64,000 nucleotides of DNA from Bacillota bacterium (GTDB lineage Bacteria > Bacillota > Clostridia > Acetivibrionales > DSM-1351), in contig JAEYHZ010000014.1 in assembly GCA_023409265.1 (NCBI GenBank), positions 1-64,000 of the forward strand, written 5' to 3'. Positions 38,591 to 46,985 of the stretch are shown in pieces. A model generated the notes under the pieces. The model did not search any database and was not told the DNA's origin. It was given only the letters and a program-made list of their open reading frames with translations. Both the position numbers and the translations under genes were made by a program. The first letter of the stretch is position 1; each line of letters begins with the position of its first letter.

Positions 38591-39019
38591 CTATTCTACA
38601 ACTACGCCTTTTTTAAGAATTATGTTAGCATAAAGCGCAGCCTCACTAGTTGCAATGACTGCATATGCACTTTTTGTCCTTTCATAGAAAGCAAATCTTT
38701 CTATGTTCTCAATTTTGTTGTTTTTTGGTTCATGCTTGTTTATTATTTCTTTATAAACCTCCCAGATGGGTGTCTCTACTGTATCTCCCGGAACAACTTC
38801 CATTAAAGCTACAGGCTTCTCAACATATGGATCCAGCGGGAAAAATTTAAGTATTGCATCCAATATCTCAGGAACGCCATGCCCATCCAGTCTGATTACC
38901 TTTTTACCAAAAGTACCTGAAGGAAAATTTCCGTCAGCTATTACGATTTCATCACTATGTCCCATCTCCATAAGTGTCTTAAGGAGTTCTGGGGTTAAAA
39001 TAGAAGGAATTCCCTTTAG
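38591..39019 (-). CDS. fucU: RbsD/FucU family sugar mutarotase
   Basis: A 142-residue cytoplasmic mutarotase. Family motifs are GIPSILTPELLKTLMEMGHSDEIVIADGNFP (about 3-33) with the conserved His and Asp, and ERFAFYERTKSAYAVIATSE near the end. FucU catalyses alpha/beta interconversion of L-fucose and some other pyranoses, including galactose-like sugars. The start at 39019 has GGAGG. It is the last gene of a kinase-dehydrogenase-GatZ-reductase operon, which suggests that the operon's substrate is a reducing aldose. It could instead serve the fucose genes 15 kb away. Confidence 0.85.
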   Translation of the reverse strand, partial: LKGIPSILTPELLKTLMEMGHSDEIVIADGNFPSGTFGKKVIRLDGHGVPEILDAILKFFPLDPYVEKPVALMEVVPGDTVETPIWEVYKEIINKHEPKNNKIENIERFAFYERTKSAYAVIATSEAALYANIILKKGVVVE

Positions 39020-39156
39020 CATAAAGCCTCCATACCGCAAGCGGTTCTTATTTGTCAGTATTTTTTATTCAGTCTGTATCTTTATTTTATAGTCTGTATT
39101 ATTTTTTTGTTTCTTTATTCTTTAAACCGATTCATTTCTTCTTGTGCCTCTTCGGA

Positions 39157-40170
39157 CTATTTGTTTATTGCTCCGTTTAAGTCCCATAAATCGGTCCAAT
39201 CCTTTGCGCCATCCCAGAGGAATACCTGTCCTTTAATTAATCGGCAGTTTTTATCAACACCTTCAATTTTTTTCATTTCTTCTCCGGTCAGCGGATCTTC
39301 AACTACACAGCGGAGATTGCTGACATACTTCTTTCTGTCAACAGAGAAGGGAATAGGCGTCTGGCCTCTCTGTACCGCCCACTTCAAGCAGACAAGAGCA
39401 GGATGAATATTGTGAGCCTTTGCTATTTCTACAATAACAGGTTCTTCAGTGTCGGAATAGTCCTCTGCCGTCTTGTCACGTTCAGGTCTGTTTGGGGAAC
39501 CTATTGGGCAGTATCCTATAGGCAGAATGCCTTTGTCAACGCAAAAATCAAAGAGCGCCTGCTGCTGGAAGCAGGGATGCAGCTCCATTTCATGCGCCGC
39601 AGGCATGATTGTACAATACTTCATCAGCTCTTTCAGTTTTGGAATGGTCATATTGGATACTCCGATATTTTTAACATAACCGGCTTTCTGAAGTCTTTCC
39701 ATCTGATACCAGGTTTCCATGTACTGCTCTATTGAAAAAGGTCTGGCATCACTATTATGGTAATCAGGAGCAGCACCTTTGGGATGAAAGTTCCTGAAAG
39801 GCCAATGTACAAAATACAAGTCTATATAATCCAGCCTCAGATCCTTCAGCGTCTTAGCGCAGGATAGCAGCACATCTCCCCTGCCATGCATGTCATTCCA
39901 TACCTTTGAGGTGATAAACAATTCTTCCCTTTTGATGCCTGACTGAATTATCTCCTCGAATACTTCTCCTATCATATCCTCATTTCCATAAACCGATGCA
40001 CAGTCAAATAGCCTGTAACCTGCCTCGGCAGCTCCTTTTACCGCCGCAGCGATTTCTTCAGCTGTAAATCTATCGGAGCCAAAGGTTCCCATACCAATAC
40101 CGGGCATCTTATCTCCGCCGCGTAGTATTCTCTGTGGAACCAGGCTTGGGTTAATAATTTCGTTATTCAT
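39157..40170 (-). CDS. Aldo/keto reductase
   Basis: A 337-residue NAD(P)H-dependent reductase with a TIM-barrel fold. The catalytic tetrad is visible: Asp in FDCASVYGNED, Tyr of the same motif, Lys in FITSKVWND and His in YFVHWPFR. The cofactor 2'-phosphate region is IPFSVDRKKYVSNLR. It is 34 bp after the GatZ-like gene and has an AAGGAGAC site. In this operon it could reduce an aldose to a polyol, or a ketose/lactaldehyde product. The substrate is not known from the sequence. Confidence 0.85.
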   Translation of the reverse strand: MNNEIINPSLVPQRILRGGDKMPGIGMGTFGSDRFTAEEIAAAVKGAAEAGYRLFDCASVYGNEDMIGEVFEEIIQSGIKREELFITSKVWNDMHGRGDVLLSCAKTLKDLRLDYIDLYFVHWPFRNFHPKGAAPDYHNSDARPFSIEQYMETWYQMERLQKAGYVKNIGVSNMTIPKLKELMKYCTIMPAAHEMELHPCFQQQALFDFCVDKGILPIGYCPIGSPNRPERDKTAEDYSDTEEPVIVEIAKAHNIHPALVCLKWAVQRGQTPIPFSVDRKKYVSNLRCVVEDPLTGEEMKKIEGVDKNCRLIKGQVFLWDGAKDWTDLWDLNGAINK

Positions 40171-40204
40171 AGACGGTGTCTCCTTCTTTATAATACAACT
40201 CCAA

Positions 40205-41545
40205 TCAGACTATTTTAGCATACATTCTATCATTTGCTCCAGTTGCATAAAGGTATTCATCAATACAATTTATTATTCTGTCGCGAATCAGGCATTCCGG
40301 ATCGTTTTTCAATTCGCCCTTTCTTATCTTAATGTATTGAACCGGCATAAATTCACTTATCAAGGTCAAAGGAATGGAAACTGATTTAAGGTTCCTGACC
40401 ATTCTCTGTATGGAATCCTGAACACTCTTTTCAGGCAGATAATACCGGCATCTGTCCGATAAGCTGTACTTTCTGGCAAATCTGAGTTTCACACCATTTC
40501 CGTGGTAGTGCTTTTTCCAGTTGTCGGGCTGTGACAGCATTGCTTCATCCAATATACTTATGAAATTGGACAAATGAACATCCGGATCATATCTAAACAG
40601 CTCGTCTTCGATGTGATTCAAAGCAAAAAGTGCCTCTCTTAAAGCAAAAGTTAGTGCGGGACCGACTTTGAGTATCGCTATGCCATCTTCCACCATCTCT
40701 TTAAGTGCATACTGAGTCTGGTAATCAGTTGAATGTCCCTCAAATACAAGGTTCGGATATTTTTTGATGGCGGCACACAATTCTTTTGCAGCCTCACGGT
40801 TGTATTCATGTATGGTATCATCACCGAACTCAACTCCGGGCTGAACTACTACAGCTATAACATTATCCCAGGCACTGTGCAGATTGAGCTTCAAAAATGC
40901 CTGTTTGAAGGTTTCAACGGTAGCTTCGAAATCGCTGACCCTGGTAACCTGTATACCTTCTTCCTCTTCCTGACTTCCACCCGGTATGGGTACTTCACTG
41001 CCAACAACGTAAACCGGCTGGACAGCTTCGGGATTTGTCTTCAATAACTGCCGGTAAGCTTCCTCTGCCACCCTGCACAGTTCAGCGCCTCTTTCGGCAA
41101 TTACACCCGTATCAAGTTTTTCCTTTGCATTATCATCAGCCAGATGCATACTGGTATCAATATGAATTTTTGTAAAGCCTGCCAAAACATACTGCCTTAG
41201 CAATTCACAGGATTTCTCCATCGCTGTGGCCGAGGGTTCGTTTTTCCAGGTCAGCGGCCCCAGATGGTCTCCTCCCAGAATTATTTTATCCTTTGGAAAC
41301 TTCATTTTATCGGCTAATGAATATACAAACTCCCTGAAATTATCGGGCTTCATTCCGGTATAGCCACCATACTGATTCACCTGATTAGCCGTCGCTTCAA
41401 TAAGAACATACTCGCCGCTTTTTAAAGCTCTTTCCATAACAGCTTCTATAACATATTCGTTTGCACTGCAGGCTGAGTATATACCGGCGGGAACCCCGCT
41501 TTTCTGCATGGCTACCAATTGTTTTAAATAATGTGAATTCTCCAT
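40205..41545 (-). CDS. GatZ/KbaZ-like protein, possible sugar-phosphate epimerase
   Basis: A 446-residue member of the D-tagatose-bisphosphate aldolase 'non-catalytic subunit' family. Motifs include LIEATANQVNQYGGYTGM (about 45-62), LGGDHLGPLTWKNEPS, FTKIHIDTSMHLADD and VEDGIAILKVGPALTFALREALFAL. GatZ/KbaZ normally accompanies a catalytic GatY/KbaY, and no such gene is visible in this window. Family members without GatY have been reported as D-tagatose-6-phosphate 4-epimerases, which would suit the adjacent kinase and dehydrogenase. The ribosome site comes from the repeat at 41547-41638. Confidence 0.85.
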   Translation of the reverse strand: MENSHYLKQLVAMQKSGVPAGIYSACSANEYVIEAVMERALKSGEYVLIEATANQVNQYGGYTGMKPDNFREFVYSLADKMKFPKDKIILGGDHLGPLTWKNEPSATAMEKSCELLRQYVLAGFTKIHIDTSMHLADDNAKEKLDTGVIAERGAELCRVAEEAYRQLLKTNPEAVQPVYVVGSEVPIPGGSQEEEEGIQVTRVSDFEATVETFKQAFLKLNLHSAWDNVIAVVVQPGVEFGDDTIHEYNREAAKELCAAIKKYPNLVFEGHSTDYQTQYALKEMVEDGIAILKVGPALTFALREALFALNHIEDELFRYDPDVHLSNFISILDEAMLSQPDNWKKHYHGNGVKLRFARKYSLSDRCRYYLPEKSVQDSIQRMVRNLKSVSIPLTLISEFMPVQYIKIRKGELKNDPECLIRDRIINCIDEYLYATGANDRMYAKIV

Positions 41546-41546
41546 T

Positions 41547-41638
41547 TTTAACCTCCATGAGCCGCATAGCGGTCACAAAATTTTTGTGCAATTTATTCAC
41601 TCCTTATCCATAAAAGACGGATAAAGGAGGTTAATTGG
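41547..41638. repeat. Shine-Dalgarno-bearing intergenic repeat, copy 2
   Basis: 92 bp between TTTAACCTCC and GGAGGTTAATTGG, homologous to the copies at 31192 and 50870. The second stem is changed from TATCGC/GGCGA to TATCC/GGATA, so pairing is kept. On the minus strand its end gives GGAGGTTAAA before the ATG of the GatZ-like gene. Confidence 0.85.
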
Positions 41639-41644
41639 CCATAA

Positions 41645-42691
41645 CTACTCATTAACTATTAATATTTTTCCTTTTACACTTCCCGGCGTTTTAAACATAT
41701 CGAAACCATCCTTTATGTTTCTTAAAGGGAACTTTCTGAAAATAAAGCTGTCATCAAATTTCAATGCTCCTGTAGAGAAATAGTGGGCTGTCAGTTCCCA
41801 CTCCATGCCCGGAAATGGGGCACTGTAAGACATCCACGAACCAGTCAGTCTGAATTCTTTCCGATTCATATTTTCAAATAATTTTGGAGTGAATACCAAA
41901 TCTTTTGTAGGTGTTCCTATAAAGCAGACACTGGATTTGTTACCCGCTAATTCAAATGCAAGCTTCATGGTTATATCAACTCCGGCAGTTTCATATACAA
42001 AACCAAAGCCTTTTTTGCTGGTATGCAGGTCTACCTGTTCTCTAAAATCCTTATCCAGAGTATTTATTGTAACATCCGCACCGAGTTTTTTTGCCAATGC
42101 CAGCCTGTCATTATCTATATCAAATACAAAAACTCTTTTTGCACCGAAAATCCTTGCCCATTGAGCTGTAAATATTCCAACTGTACCACCGCCAAGTATT
42201 GCAACGTCTTCTCCTCCGTGATAACCTGCACACATCAGGCCATGCAGTGCAACCGTAGACGGTTCAAAGAACGCCCCCTGCTCAAAGGATACGCTTTTAT
42301 CAAACTTAACTACGTTTTTTTCAGGCATTTTCACATATTCTGCAAAGCTGCCGTTCTGTCTTGAACCAATAAAGCTGTAATGCTTACATAACGAGTAATT
42401 TCCCTTTTGGCAGTCTTCACATTTGAGGCATGGAACCAGGGGTACTCCCGCTACTCTATCCCCGACCGAAACCGAGGTTACACCCTCTCCCACCCCGGCA
42501 ATCTCTCCTGAAAATTCATGTCCCAGAACTATTGGAAAAAAGTGGGCTCCATCCCCTAATACTCTTGGAATATCTGATCCGCAAATTCCGGTGGCCTTTA
42601 CTCTTACAAGCACCTCACCTTTTCCGGGTTCCGGTGTGGCTATCTCTTCATACCTCAAATCATCTCTGGCATATAACACTCCTGCCTTCAT
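41645..42691 (-). CDS. Zinc-dependent polyol dehydrogenase (sorbitol / galactitol-phosphate dehydrogenase-like)
   Basis: A 348-residue medium-chain dehydrogenase. The catalytic zinc site is GICGSD (Cys about 37) with LGHEFSGEI. The structural zinc ligands are in PCLKCEDCQKGNYSLC (about 88-103). The Rossmann motif is ILGGGTVGIF (about 165-174), followed by FDIDND at the end of beta-2, whose Asp favours NAD(H). It resembles galactitol-1-phosphate 5-dehydrogenase (GatD) and sorbitol dehydrogenase. It lies 18 bp after the kinase gene, so it probably oxidises a polyol to a ketose in the same pathway. The start has a GAGGGGAT site. Confidence 0.85.
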   Translation of the reverse strand: MKAGVLYARDDLRYEEIATPEPGKGEVLVRVKATGICGSDIPRVLGDGAHFFPIVLGHEFSGEIAGVGEGVTSVSVGDRVAGVPLVPCLKCEDCQKGNYSLCKHYSFIGSRQNGSFAEYVKMPEKNVVKFDKSVSFEQGAFFEPSTVALHGLMCAGYHGGEDVAILGGGTVGIFTAQWARIFGAKRVFVFDIDNDRLALAKKLGADVTINTLDKDFREQVDLHTSKKGFGFVYETAGVDITMKLAFELAGNKSSVCFIGTPTKDLVFTPKLFENMNRKEFRLTGSWMSYSAPFPGMEWELTAHYFSTGALKFDDSFIFRKFPLRNIKDGFDMFKTPGSVKGKILIVNE

Positions 42692-42709
42692 ATTTATCCC
42701 CTCACTTGT

Positions 42710-44230
42710 CTAATAATTGCTGCATTTCTGCATTGTATCTTTCAATTTTTCGTATAACTCAAGAAAAATTTCAAAATTGCGGTTATAAATTTTATTATTT
42801 TCCATATTGGGCTCATGTGTTCTGGTTGTAACAATTGTATCTTTGACAGCAGCTTCAAAACTGGGGTACTGGCCGGTTCCCACACCTGCAAGTATGGCAG
42901 CTCCCAATGTGGTAGCAGTATCGGAGGTAGGAACCTTGATTGTCTTTCCTGTAATATCAGCCTTGATCTGAGTCCACAGTCTGCTGTTGGCAGCTCCGCC
43001 CATAGCTACAAGCTCATTTACTCCAACACCAATTTCCTCTGCTGTTTTCAGATTATGATTAAGTGCAAAAGCACAGCCCTCCATTATTGCTCTGATCATA
43101 TGTGCCCTTGTCTTGTTATAATTCAATCCGAAAAATACACCTTTTGCATTTTTATCCCACAGCGGTGACCTTTCACCGGCCATGTATGGCAAAAACAACA
43201 CTCCATCTGACCCCGGATTGATTTTTTCTGCCTCGTCATCCATAAGCTTGAAGGGGCTAACACCTGTTACTTTGGAGGCAACATCTTCGAAAGCACCGAA
43301 TTCCTGCTTGAACCATTTGATAGCTCCTCCTCCACCCACTGTACCGCCCTGCAGCAGCCACAGGCCGGGCACAACATGGAAGCCTAGAATAAGCTTGGGA
43401 TGAGCAGTCGCCGAGTTCAGACATATGCTCATTCCGCCTGCCTGACCGCCTTGTTCCTGAGTCTGACCTACTTTTAAAACTCCTGCACCCAGAGTTCCGC
43501 AGGATGCATCAAGGCCTCCGGCCACTACCGGTATTCCACTTGCAAGACCCGTTATAGCAGCAGCCTCACTTGTTACCTCCCCTATTACCTCATGGCACTG
43601 GAATATCTCAGGCAGTTTCTCCCTGTCAAAGCCTAATTCCTCACAAAAGCCATCGTCCCACTTTCCTTCCACCATATTAAAAGAGTGGATTCCATAGCCC
43701 TGTGACAAATCCTGAGTAAACTTGCCGGTGAGCTGAAAGGCAATATAGCTGTTGCTTTGCAGAAATTTGTAAGTTTGTTTATAAACGTCGGGAAGGTTTT
43801 TCTTGAACCACAATATTTTGGGAGTAGTGTACGTGGGTTCAAAAGAATTTCCGCTCAGGTCAAAAATCTTATTGAAACCCACCCTGAGTACAGTTTCAGA
43901 GCAGATATCCGCAGCTCTGGTGTCCATCCAAATGGGAGTATTGTGAAGAACATTCCCGGCTTTGTCTACAGGAATGGCTGACCAGCTTTGTCCGTCAATA
44001 CCAATTCCGGCAATCTGTCTGGCATCGATTTTTGCAGTCTGTATTGACTCCTTGATTGCAGCACATACACTCTGCCACCACTCAACCGGATTTTGCTCCA
44101 CATAGCCAGGGGCGGGATAGTATACTTTATACTCTTTTGCAGCTTGTGAAATAACTTTTCCCTGAAGGTTAAAAATAGCTACCTTACATGCTGATGTGCC
44201 GATATCAATACCCAATAATAACTTTTCCAT
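42710..44230 (-). CDS. FGGY-family carbohydrate kinase (xylulokinase-like)
   Basis: A 506-residue sugar kinase. The first ATP phosphate loop is LLGIDIGTSACKVAIF (about 4-19). The substrate region is IGIDGQSWSAIPVD, the catalytic Asp is in VVAGGLDASCGTLGAG and the adenosine motif is AMGGAANSRLWTQIKADI. It belongs to the xylulokinase branch, but it lacks a neighbouring xylose isomerase and sits with a polyol dehydrogenase and a GatZ-like protein. A hexulose such as tagatose is therefore as likely as xylulose. The start at 44230 uses GGAG 6 nt upstream. The promoter at 44318-44347 carries a LacI operator. Confidence 0.85.
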   Translation of the reverse strand: MEKLLLGIDIGTSACKVAIFNLQGKVISQAAKEYKVYYPAPGYVEQNPVEWWQSVCAAIKESIQTAKIDARQIAGIGIDGQSWSAIPVDKAGNVLHNTPIWMDTRAADICSETVLRVGFNKIFDLSGNSFEPTYTTPKILWFKKNLPDVYKQTYKFLQSNSYIAFQLTGKFTQDLSQGYGIHSFNMVEGKWDDGFCEELGFDREKLPEIFQCHEVIGEVTSEAAAITGLASGIPVVAGGLDASCGTLGAGVLKVGQTQEQGGQAGGMSICLNSATAHPKLILGFHVVPGLWLLQGGTVGGGGAIKWFKQEFGAFEDVASKVTGVSPFKLMDDEAEKINPGSDGVLFLPYMAGERSPLWDKNAKGVFFGLNYNKTRAHMIRAIMEGCAFALNHNLKTAEEIGVGVNELVAMGGAANSRLWTQIKADITGKTIKVPTSDTATTLGAAILAGVGTGQYPSFEAAVKDTIVTTRTHEPNMENNKIYNRNFEIFLELYEKLKDTMQKCSNY

Positions 44231-44317
44231 GCTTTTCTCCATTTCCGACACTGGACCCAATGCCCATAAATTAATAGAAAGCGTTAGTGCACGTTACGTT
44301 TTTTCTCATGCTCCAGT

Positions 44318-44347
44318 ACCATAGCTAAACGTTTAGCTTTAAGTCAA
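44318..44347 (-). promoter_or_regulatory. Promoter of the kinase operon with embedded LacI operator
   Basis: On the minus strand, TTGACT (44342-44347), an 18-nt spacer and TATGGT (44318-44323). The 16-bp perfect palindrome AGCTAAACGTTTAGCT (44323-44338) fills the spacer, so a bound repressor would block RNA polymerase directly. Confidence 0.78.
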
Positions 44348-44410
44348 AAATATTCGAGAAGCAACATATATCAATTTATATATACCTCTCGTTTATATAC
44401 CTCTTGTTTC

Positions 44411-44476
44411 TTTAGTAAGGAATGATCAAGTAATAACTTTCCTATTTTAAAACAGAGTTTTATTATTTAATCATGC
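44411..44476. mobile_element. Short MITE-like element overlapping the lacI stop
   Basis: About 65 bp: TAAGGAATGATCAAGTAATAAC at one end and TTATTATTTAATCATGCCTTA at the other, with little internal sequence. The right end contains the stop codon and last two codons (Lys-Ala) of the LacI-family gene. Confidence 0.65.
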
Positions 44477-45481
44477 CTTATCACCAGCTATTTCAATTTT
44501 TCTTACTGAGCCCTTAAGCATTAGTTCGGTTTTAAGACGTATCATGGAAGGAAAGTTGGAAGTATCCCCCTTCAGTCTTGCCAAAATAGTGTTTGCCGCA
44601 ACATTTCCTATTTGCTGAACCGGCTGTATTACTATGGACAAGGGCGGCTTTACCACTTTTGCAAGCTGTAAATTATCAAAGCCGATAAATGATATATCAT
44701 CTGGAATTTTTATATCATTGTCATTTACAGCCATTATAGCCCCAAGGGTCATTTCATAGTTTGTTACCAGTATGGCAGTGGGTGGATTTATCATTTGTAT
44801 CAGTTCCGTTAAAAGTGTATATCCGCTCTCTACCTGATAATCACCCTTTTTAACAAGCTCCGGGTCAATTGTCATATTGTAATCTTCATGCACACGTTCA
44901 TAACCCTTTAGACGTTCCTGAGCAGTAAAAATCTCATCAGGTCCGCAAATGATGCCTATTCTTTTATGTCCCAGAATAATCAACTGCTCTACAGCATTAT
45001 ACGTAGCGTTTAAATTATCCACCAGCACTGTGTCGCAATCAACACCTTTCAAGGCTCTGTCAATCAGAACTACAGGAATATTTCTTTTCAAAACCGAATT
45101 AATTGCCTCTACATCGTTTCCCAACGGCATGGTAATAATACCGTCAACCATTTTTTTTACTAAAAAGTCAAGCTTCTGTTTTTCAAGATTTTTATCTTCT
45201 TTATAATCACATATTATTGTGCTGTAACCATTTTTTATTAAAATACTTTCGATATTTGATACGATACTGGTAAAGAATATGTTTTCCAGACTTGGAATCA
45301 ATAAACCGATGGTCATGGTTTTGTTGGTCTTAAGCCCTCTGGCTATTTCGTTGACTTCAAAACCAAGTTCCTTAATTGATTTATCAATAATAATTCGGTT
45401 TTCTTCAAGAACATTGCCACCGTTAATATATTTAGATATTGTGGCAATTGAGAGTCCGGACTTTCTGGCAACATCCTTCAT
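44471..45481 (-). CDS. LacI-family transcriptional repressor
   Basis: A 336-residue repressor. The N-terminal helix-turn-helix DVARKSGLSIATISKYING (about 3-21) is followed by the hinge and a periplasmic-binding-like effector domain (about 58-325). The ATG at 45481 is chosen because a promoter (TTGACT, 17 nt, TACTAT at 45531-45536) and an operator (45513-45523) lie just upstream of it. An ATG at 45532 overlaps that -10 box. The operator recurs before the kinase operon, the second importer and the second sensor trio, so this protein is the likely local regulator and represses itself. The C-terminal codons come from a MITE end. Confidence 0.88.
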   Translation of the reverse strand: MKDVARKSGLSIATISKYINGGNVLEENRIIIDKSIKELGFEVNEIARGLKTNKTMTIGLLIPSLENIFFTSIVSNIESILIKNGYSTIICDYKEDKNLEKQKLDFLVKKMVDGIITMPLGNDVEAINSVLKRNIPVVLIDRALKGVDCDTVLVDNLNATYNAVEQLIILGHKRIGIICGPDEIFTAQERLKGYERVHEDYNMTIDPELVKKGDYQVESGYTLLTELIQMINPPTAILVTNYEMTLGAIMAVNDNDIKIPDDISFIGFDNLQLAKVVKPPLSIVIQPVQQIGNVAANTILARLKGDTSNFPSMIRLKTELMLKGSVRKIEIAGDKA

Positions 45482-45512
45482 TGTAACAGAGATAAGATCA
45501 CCTTCATTCGTA

Positions 45513-45559
45513 AAACGTTTAGCCCATTTCATAGTATCATCTCAAAATATAAAAGTCAA
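45513..45559 (-). promoter_or_regulatory. Promoter and operator of the LacI-family gene
   Basis: On the minus strand, TTGACT (45554-45559), 17 nt and TACTAT (45531-45536), then the operator core GCTAAACGTTT (plus strand AAACGTTTAGC, 45513-45523) in the first transcribed bases. Confidence 0.75.
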
Positions 45560-45600
45560 TAAAATGTTACTCCATAACAAGTATATAAAGATTTAATTGT

Positions 45601-45636
45601 ATGCCTCCCAGCCAGGCTTGCTGTCAGGGAGGCATG
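45601..45636 (-). terminator. Probable terminator of the second importer operon
   Basis: A 9-bp stem, ATGCCTCCC with GGGAGGCAT, with a short inner stem. The following minus-strand sequence ACAATTAAATCTTT is only moderately T-rich. Confidence 0.55.
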
Positions 45637-45683
45637 TTGTTAATGTTATTATTTAGCTATCGAGAATGTACCTTTTTTCAAAA

Positions 45684-46850
45684 TCAATCATACAATAGCA
45701 TAGCCATTTCGGATTGATCCATATTTGATGCATTGTAGAATTTACAGCCTGTATCTACATCTTTTACAGCTTCACCATTTATAGCTTTTACAGCAAGTTC
45801 AACTGCAAGGTAACCTATTGCATATGGATCCTGTGTAACAGATCCCAGGAACCAACCATTCTTTACAGCTGCTTTCTGAGCTTTACCTGCGTCAAAACCA
45901 ACAACTGTTATATTCTTGTATTTTCCTGTTTTTCTGTCCAGATCTTTACCATCAGTAGTAGCAGCGAGTATACCGTTTACTGAAGCCTCATTTGAAGCAT
46001 ATGCAGCGATAAGTCCCTTGGTATTAAGTAAGCTCTGTGATGCATTCTGTGAATCAGTTGCATTGGATGATGGCGGAATTGTAACAAATATATTTACTGC
46101 AGCTTTACCTGAGGAAGCATCTTTTTTGAACTTTTCATGTCCTGTAACTGCTACCTGTCCTGCAAATAAAGTCTCAGCATTTTTTACCATCTGGTTAATA
46201 AATCCTGTTGTACGTCCAACTATTGAAGCTGAAGTAGCATCCTGGGACTGTACACCGATTGTTACAGGATTTTCAGGTGTAGCTGCCTTTAATGCTGCCT
46301 GGAAGGTTGGATCTGCAAACATTGAGTCAGCTGCAAGTGCACCTGCATTTTCATTGTTTGTAGAAGCTGTTGCCTGTAAAGTTCCCTCCGGAGCATTTGG
46401 TATACCGGAGTCAAAACCTATAACAGGTATTTTATTGTTTTTGCAATCGTTAAGCTGCTGTGTAACCGAACTGGTATCAAGTACTGCAAGGGCCAGAGCA
46501 GCAGGCTTTTTGGCTATAGCAGCATTTATCATGTCTACCTGAACATTTATGTCTGACTCTGAAGGTGGGCCGTCAAATGTCATTTCAACATTGTATTTGG
46601 CAGCAGCATCCTCTGCACCCTTCTTAACAGTCTGCCAGAACTGATGCTGGAAGCCCTTTGATACAACTGCAATGTAAGGTTTTGCACCACCAGTGCTGGA
46701 AGGTGCTGACGAACTTTCTGCTGCAGTTGATGACGGAGCTGCTGAAGCAGTTGATTCCGACGCTGTTTGTGAAGATCCGCAGCCTGTCAGGGATAACGCG
46801 AAGATTGAAGCAGCTGCAATTAAAGAAAGTATTTTCTTTGAGCCTTTCAT
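45684..46850 (-). CDS. Sugar-binding lipoprotein of second ABC importer (RbsB-like)
   Basis: A 388-residue periplasmic-binding lipoprotein. A signal peptide with lipobox LTGC (Cys about 23) is followed by a long Ser/Ala/Thr linker (about 24-52), typical of surface lipoproteins of Gram-positive bacteria. The binding domain has VAVVSKGFQHQFWQTVKKGA-like ligand contacts and IPVIGFDSGIP. It is the last gene of the ATPase-permease-binding protein operon, with AGGAGGAAATTATCT before the start. The substrate is unknown; the shared LacI operator links it to the kinase/dehydrogenase operon. Confidence 0.88.
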   Translation of the reverse strand: MKGSKKILSLIAAASIFALSLTGCGSSQTASESTASAAPSSTAAESSSAPSSTGGAKPYIAVVSKGFQHQFWQTVKKGAEDAAAKYNVEMTFDGPPSESDINVQVDMINAAIAKKPAALALAVLDTSSVTQQLNDCKNNKIPVIGFDSGIPNAPEGTLQATASTNNENAGALAADSMFADPTFQAALKAATPENPVTIGVQSQDATSASIVGRTTGFINQMVKNAETLFAGQVAVTGHEKFKKDASSGKAAVNIFVTIPPSSNATDSQNASQSLLNTKGLIAAYASNEASVNGILAATTDGKDLDRKTGKYKNITVVGFDAGKAQKAAVKNGWFLGSVTQDPYAIGYLAVELAVKAINGEAVKDVDTGCKFYNASNMDQSEMAMLLYD

Positions 46851-46985
46851 AGATAATTTCCTCCTTAAAAATTTGTGTTTTATAGTAAGACATGATTATT
46901 GTTTAATCAAGCCTTAAGCCCGCGAAATGGTTTAACTCATGTTTATTTTTTATCGTCCTTCACTTAAACTGTGGGGGGGATAAAA

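Noticed and set aside
40205..41545. Catalytic tagatose-bisphosphate aldolase
   Set aside because: The sequence is of the GatZ/KbaZ type, not the class II catalytic GatY/KbaY type.
45482..45532. Longer start for the LacI-family protein at 45532
   Set aside because: That ATG overlaps the -10 box TACTAT, and the operator would lie in coding sequence; the family N-terminus starts at 45481.
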